From Deltaproteobacteria bacterium (GTDB taxonomy: Bacteria > Desulfobacterota > DSM-4660 > Desulfatiglandales > HGW-15): a stretch of DNA of 8,401 bases. Both the position numbers and the translations under genes were made by a program. The notes under the pieces were generated by a model that saw only the letters and a program-made list of their open reading frames with translations, did no database searches and was not told the DNA's origin. Below, piece by piece: positions 5,648 to 8,401 of this stretch (within the stretch, counting starts at the first letter, position 1; each line of letters starts with the position of its first letter). The stretch spans positions 1-8,401 of the forward strand of contig DAOVAK010000091.1 in NCBI GenBank assembly GCA_030671095.1, in the 5' to 3' direction.

Positions 5648-6700
5648 ATGGATAAGCATATTTGGACCAAGGTATGGTTAGGGATCCTTGTGGTTTCGTT
5701 AACAGTGGCGTTTTCCATGTTAAACATGGGGGGGGTAGCTTCAGCGAAGCAGTGGCCTAAAAGTCTTACATTGACCACCCCACCGGCAGGTGCCACGCTT
5801 TCCGTTTATGGCATGGGTATCGCGAAAATCGTTGAAGGGGCTCTCAAAATACCCACAGGGCCTGAAAATGCAAAGGGTTCCTTCCCGGCTGCCATGCTTC
5901 TTGTCAAGGGCGATGCTCAACTGGCAGCCATTACCGCCTGCGAAAAAATTTACGGTTTCTATGATAGGAGTCCGTTCCCCAAAGGGTCTTCGAAGATTCT
6001 GAGAGGTATTACGTTTGGTGAATACAAAGCGGTGGGGCACTGGATCGTACGGGCAAAATCAGAGTTCCAATCTATACCGGACCTGAAGGGGAAAAGGGTT
6101 ATGTGTGTAAGACCGGGACAGGCCCTCTATCAGGACAACTGGAAAGCCACCCTCGCTGCCTATGGAATGACGGAAAAAGATATCGTTGCCAAACCGGCCC
6201 TCGGACAGCGTGACGCCTGTGCTGCCCTGAAAGAAAGACGTACGGATGCCTTTTTCCATCACAGCGCCGCTCCCGGACCGGCCTTCATGGAACTGGCGCT
6301 CACCACGCCCATCCGAATCGTCCCCCTGAGCGACGAGGCCTACAAAGAGGTGAAGAAAAAATGCCCATGGGTCTCCCCTATCGTGGTTCCTGCCGGCACT
6401 TATAAGGGACAGAGTAAAGATACCCTGCAGACCTCTACCTTTTCAGGGATTGTGGCCAGGAACGATTTACCTGACGATCTCGTCTACAACATAGCCAAAG
6501 CGATCCATGAAAACATGGACCAGCTAAGGTCTGTACACAAGGCCTTTACGAAATGGACCATGAAAGGACTGGTCAACGGACCCGTTACATGTCCCTATCA
6601 CGCAGGAGCCCTCAAGTATTACAAGGAAAAGGGGCTGGTGACACCGGAATCCTTGAAGACACATGAAGAGTTGCTTGCGAAGTCGGGACAGCAGCGTTAA
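5648..6700 (+). CDS. TAXI-family TRAP transporter solute-binding protein
   Basis: A 350-residue periplasmic binding protein. AGGAGG (5637-5642), 5 nt before ATG, supports the start. The N-terminus is a classic Sec signal: basic MDKHIWTK, a hydrophobic core WLGILVVSLTVAFSML and ASA before a likely cleavage after residue 33. The mature protein has the two-lobe layout of TAXI (TRAP-associated extracytoplasmic immunogenic) proteins. Landmarks are SIPDLKGKRVMCVRPGQA (142-159), the second-lobe region ALGQRDACAALKERRTDAFF (184-203) and the C-terminal PYHAGALKYYKEKGLVTPE (316-334), matching the HPGAxRYYKEKG tail common in TAXI proteins. The Gly-rich N-terminal stretch typical of the family is replaced by TPPAGATLSVYGMGIAKIVE (44-63), which suggests a divergent ligand pocket. 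TAXI proteins are known to bind organic acids such as glutamate or alpha-ketoglutarate; the ligand here is unknown. The permease gene starts 14 nt later, so the two are surely cotranscribed. Confidence 0.92.
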   Translation: MDKHIWTKVWLGILVVSLTVAFSMLNMGGVASAKQWPKSLTLTTPPAGATLSVYGMGIAKIVEGALKIPTGPENAKGSFPAAMLLVKGDAQLAAITACEKIYGFYDRSPFPKGSSKILRGITFGEYKAVGHWIVRAKSEFQSIPDLKGKRVMCVRPGQALYQDNWKATLAAYGMTEKDIVAKPALGQRDACAALKERRTDAFFHHSAAPGPAFMELALTTPIRIVPLSDEAYKEVKKKCPWVSPIVVPAGTYKGQSKDTLQTSTFSGIVARNDLPDDLVYNIAKAIHENMDQLRSVHKAFTKWTMKGLVNGPVTCPYHAGALKYYKEKGLVTPESLKTHEELLAKSGQQR

Positions 6701-6714
6701 CCATCGGGTGAGAT

Positions 6715-8401
6715 ATGTCTCAAGACAAAACCCAAGAGGCAAAATACCGACGGTATAAGGGGGTCATGGCTGGGGCGGTTTCCGTCCTGGCCGTGGCCTT
6801 CTCTCTGTACCATGTGGCCTATATCGCGGGATTGTTGGACGCGGTGAAGATCTTCCTGGATACGCCCCTTCACCTATCGATACACATGGGCTTTATGCTC
6901 GCCCTGGTTTTCCTCATAGTTCCCGCAGGCAAGAAGGCGTCTAAAGAGAAGCTGCCGTTTTATGACGTGGTCCTGGGAGTGCTGGGTGTCGGGTGGAACC
7001 TCTACATTCTTATTAACTATTATGCGCTGTATGAGCGGAGTATGACTGGGTACCTGGCCTTGCCCGAAGCCATCGCATGCTGCATCAACATTCTGATCGT
7101 CCTGGAAGCAGCCAGGCGCGTCCTGGGATTAACCATACCCCTAGTAACCGCTTTTTTCATCGCTTACACCCTGACCTCCCAATATATGCCCGGATTCCTG
7201 TTCTCCAAGGCCCATAGTTGGGATAGGGTGGGTCATTATATCGGTCTCTTCGTCAGTGGGATGTACGGCAACACCCTCAACATATCGGCTACCATTGTCG
7301 TCTCATTCATACTCTTTGCCCAATTTCTCTTTGTAACCGGGGCCGGAGACTGGTTTATAAAGGTGGCCCAGGCCTTGCTCGGGCACGTGCGGGGAGGCCC
7401 GGCAAAAGTCGCTATCATGGCCAGTGCATTTATGGGGACACTGGCAGGCAGCGGTATGGCCAATGTGGCCACCACGGGTGTCTTCACAATACCGTTGATG
7501 AAAAGGACCGGCTACAAGCCCTACTTTGCCGGAGCTGTGGAAGCGGCCGCCTCCAATGGTGGGCAGATCATGCCTCCCGTGATGGGAATAGCCGCCTTTA
7601 TCATGATAGATTTCTTAGACATGCCCTACAGTAAAATCATAACGGCTGCCGCTCTGCCTGCTATGGCTTACTTTTTGGCCCTATTCCTCATGGTGGATCT
7701 GGAGGCAGCTAAGGGAGGCATTCGGGGGATTTCTCGAGATGAATTGCCCGGGATCAAAGAAACATTGATGGAAGGATGGCAGTTCATTGTCCCACTGGTC
7801 TTGCTGCTCTTTTTACTGGTGGGCTTGCAATATTCTCCTCCATACTCAGCTCTATTTGCCACCGGATCGCTCATTATCATTGGCCTTTTCAATAGGGCAA
7901 ACAGGATCAACCTCAGGAAGATATATCTGGCGCTAAAGAACACCGCCGTGGTGATGATGATGATGGCGATTATCCTCGCCCTGGCCGGTATCATCATAGG
8001 GTGTGTTCAACTGACTGGCTTGTCCTATAGACTTTCCATGGGGTTGGTGAACCTTGCTGGCGGTTCCACATGGTTGTTGTTGGGGCTGACGGCTGTAGCC
8101 AGTGTTCTTCTGGGCATGGGGATGACCACCTCGGCGGTTTACATCATGCTGGCTGTTCTCGTGGTCCCGGCGCTCAATGAGGTGGGGTTCATCCCACTGG
8201 CCACCCATTTCTATGTATTCTACTTCGGTGTCTCGGCCCTGGTCACTCCACCCGTATGCCCCACCAGCTTTGTGGCGGCGGGGATTGCTGATTCGGAACC
8301 CATGAGAACGGGATTTACTGCCGCACGTCTTGCCATTGTGGGTTTCATCGTTCCAATCATATTCATTTTTGATCCGGCGCTCCTGTTGGTAGGCTCGGTC
8401 A
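6715..8401 (+). CDS. TRAP transporter fused permease (DctQ-DctM type), 3' end cut by window edge
   Basis: An open frame of 562 codons runs from ATG at 6715 past the right edge. Fused TAXI permeases are usually somewhat over 600 residues, so most of the protein is present. Residues 1 to about 165 are the small DctQ-like part with four hydrophobic segments. From about 185 the large DctM-like part begins. Its two pseudo-symmetric halves carry the conserved hairpins GTLAGSGMANVATTGVFTIP (241-260) with NGGQIMPPVMG (281-291), and later LLGMGMTTSAVY with LVTPPVCPTSFVAA (from 509). KRTGYKPYFAGAVEAAAS (263-280) is close to wording seen across TAXI permeases. The protein would act in the inner membrane with the binding protein encoded just upstream, using a Na+ or H+ gradient. 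GGTGA (6707-6711) serves as ribosome site. An in-frame ATG at 6766 after GGGGGTC is a possible but less likely start. Confidence 0.95.
   Translation, partial: MSQDKTQEAKYRRYKGVMAGAVSVLAVAFSLYHVAYIAGLLDAVKIFLDTPLHLSIHMGFMLALVFLIVPAGKKASKEKLPFYDVVLGVLGVGWNLYILINYYALYERSMTGYLALPEAIACCINILIVLEAARRVLGLTIPLVTAFFIAYTLTSQYMPGFLFSKAHSWDRVGHYIGLFVSGMYGNTLNISATIVVSFILFAQFLFVTGAGDWFIKVAQALLGHVRGGPAKVAIMASAFMGTLAGSGMANVATTGVFTIPLMKRTGYKPYFAGAVEAAASNGGQIMPPVMGIAAFIMIDFLDMPYSKIITAAALPAMAYFLALFLMVDLEAAKGGIRGISRDELPGIKETLMEGWQFIVPLVLLLFLLVGLQYSPPYSALFATGSLIIIGLFNRANRINLRKIYLALKNTAVVMMMMAIILALAGIIIGCVQLTGLSYRLSMGLVNLAGGSTWLLLGLTAVASVLLGMGMTTSAVYIMLAVLVVPALNEVGFIPLATHFYVFYFGVSALVTPPVCPTSFVAAGIADSEPMRTGFTAARLAIVGFIVPIIFIFDPALLLVGSV

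Noticed and set aside
7236..8208. Minus-strand frames opposite the TRAP permease, including one rich in His
   Set aside because: They are antisense to the intact permease frame. The His run is only the reverse reading of the ATG repeats that encode Val-Met-Met-Met-Met.

Overview
The window looks like a catabolic/transport region of a Gram-negative, probably anaerobic bacterium. Base composition is moderate. A Desulfobacterota/deltaproteobacterial host is my best guess, from the combination of a TAXI-type TRAP transporter, an FCD-family GntR regulator, acyl-CoA enzymes and an ACMSD-like amidohydrolase. That assignment rests on gene style and cannot be proven from the window.

Layout, left to right. 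(1) 1-981, minus strand: the N-terminal 327 residues of a DASS/SLC13-type anion permease that runs off the left edge. (2) 982-1503: a 520-bp divergent intergenic region with a candidate promoter (perfect TTGACA) and two hairpins, giving a possible long leader for the next gene. (3) 1504-2846, plus strand: an enoyl-CoA hydratase/isomerase (crotonase) of MenB/BadI-like body plan, then a MaoC-like hotdog protein that has lost the catalytic Asp. (4) 2870-3318, minus strand: the remnant of an MFS transporter, frameshifted and apparently with its middle deleted, so that TM1-3 is joined to the last TM. (5) 3465-4472, plus: an Amidohydro_2 (ACMSD-like) protein in which the first metal-binding His of HxH is Phe. 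(6) 4473-4723: a terminator-like hairpin, then a promoter with a FadR-like palindrome. (7) 4724-5512, plus: a GntR/FCD regulator. (8) 5648 to the right edge, plus: a TAXI solute-binding protein followed 14 nt later by a fused DctQM-type TRAP permease, 562 residues visible and still open.

How it may fit together (inference): the TAXI-TRAP system imports an organic acid, the FCD regulator senses that acid or a metabolite and controls its own gene and probably the transporter, and the amidohydrolase, crotonase and MaoC-like proteins process the compound or its CoA thioester. All three enzymes depart from textbook active-site motifs, so the substrate and even the reactions cannot be assigned from known family members. 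That is the most interesting aspect of the window. I see no CRISPR array, RNA gene, insertion sequence or phage gene.
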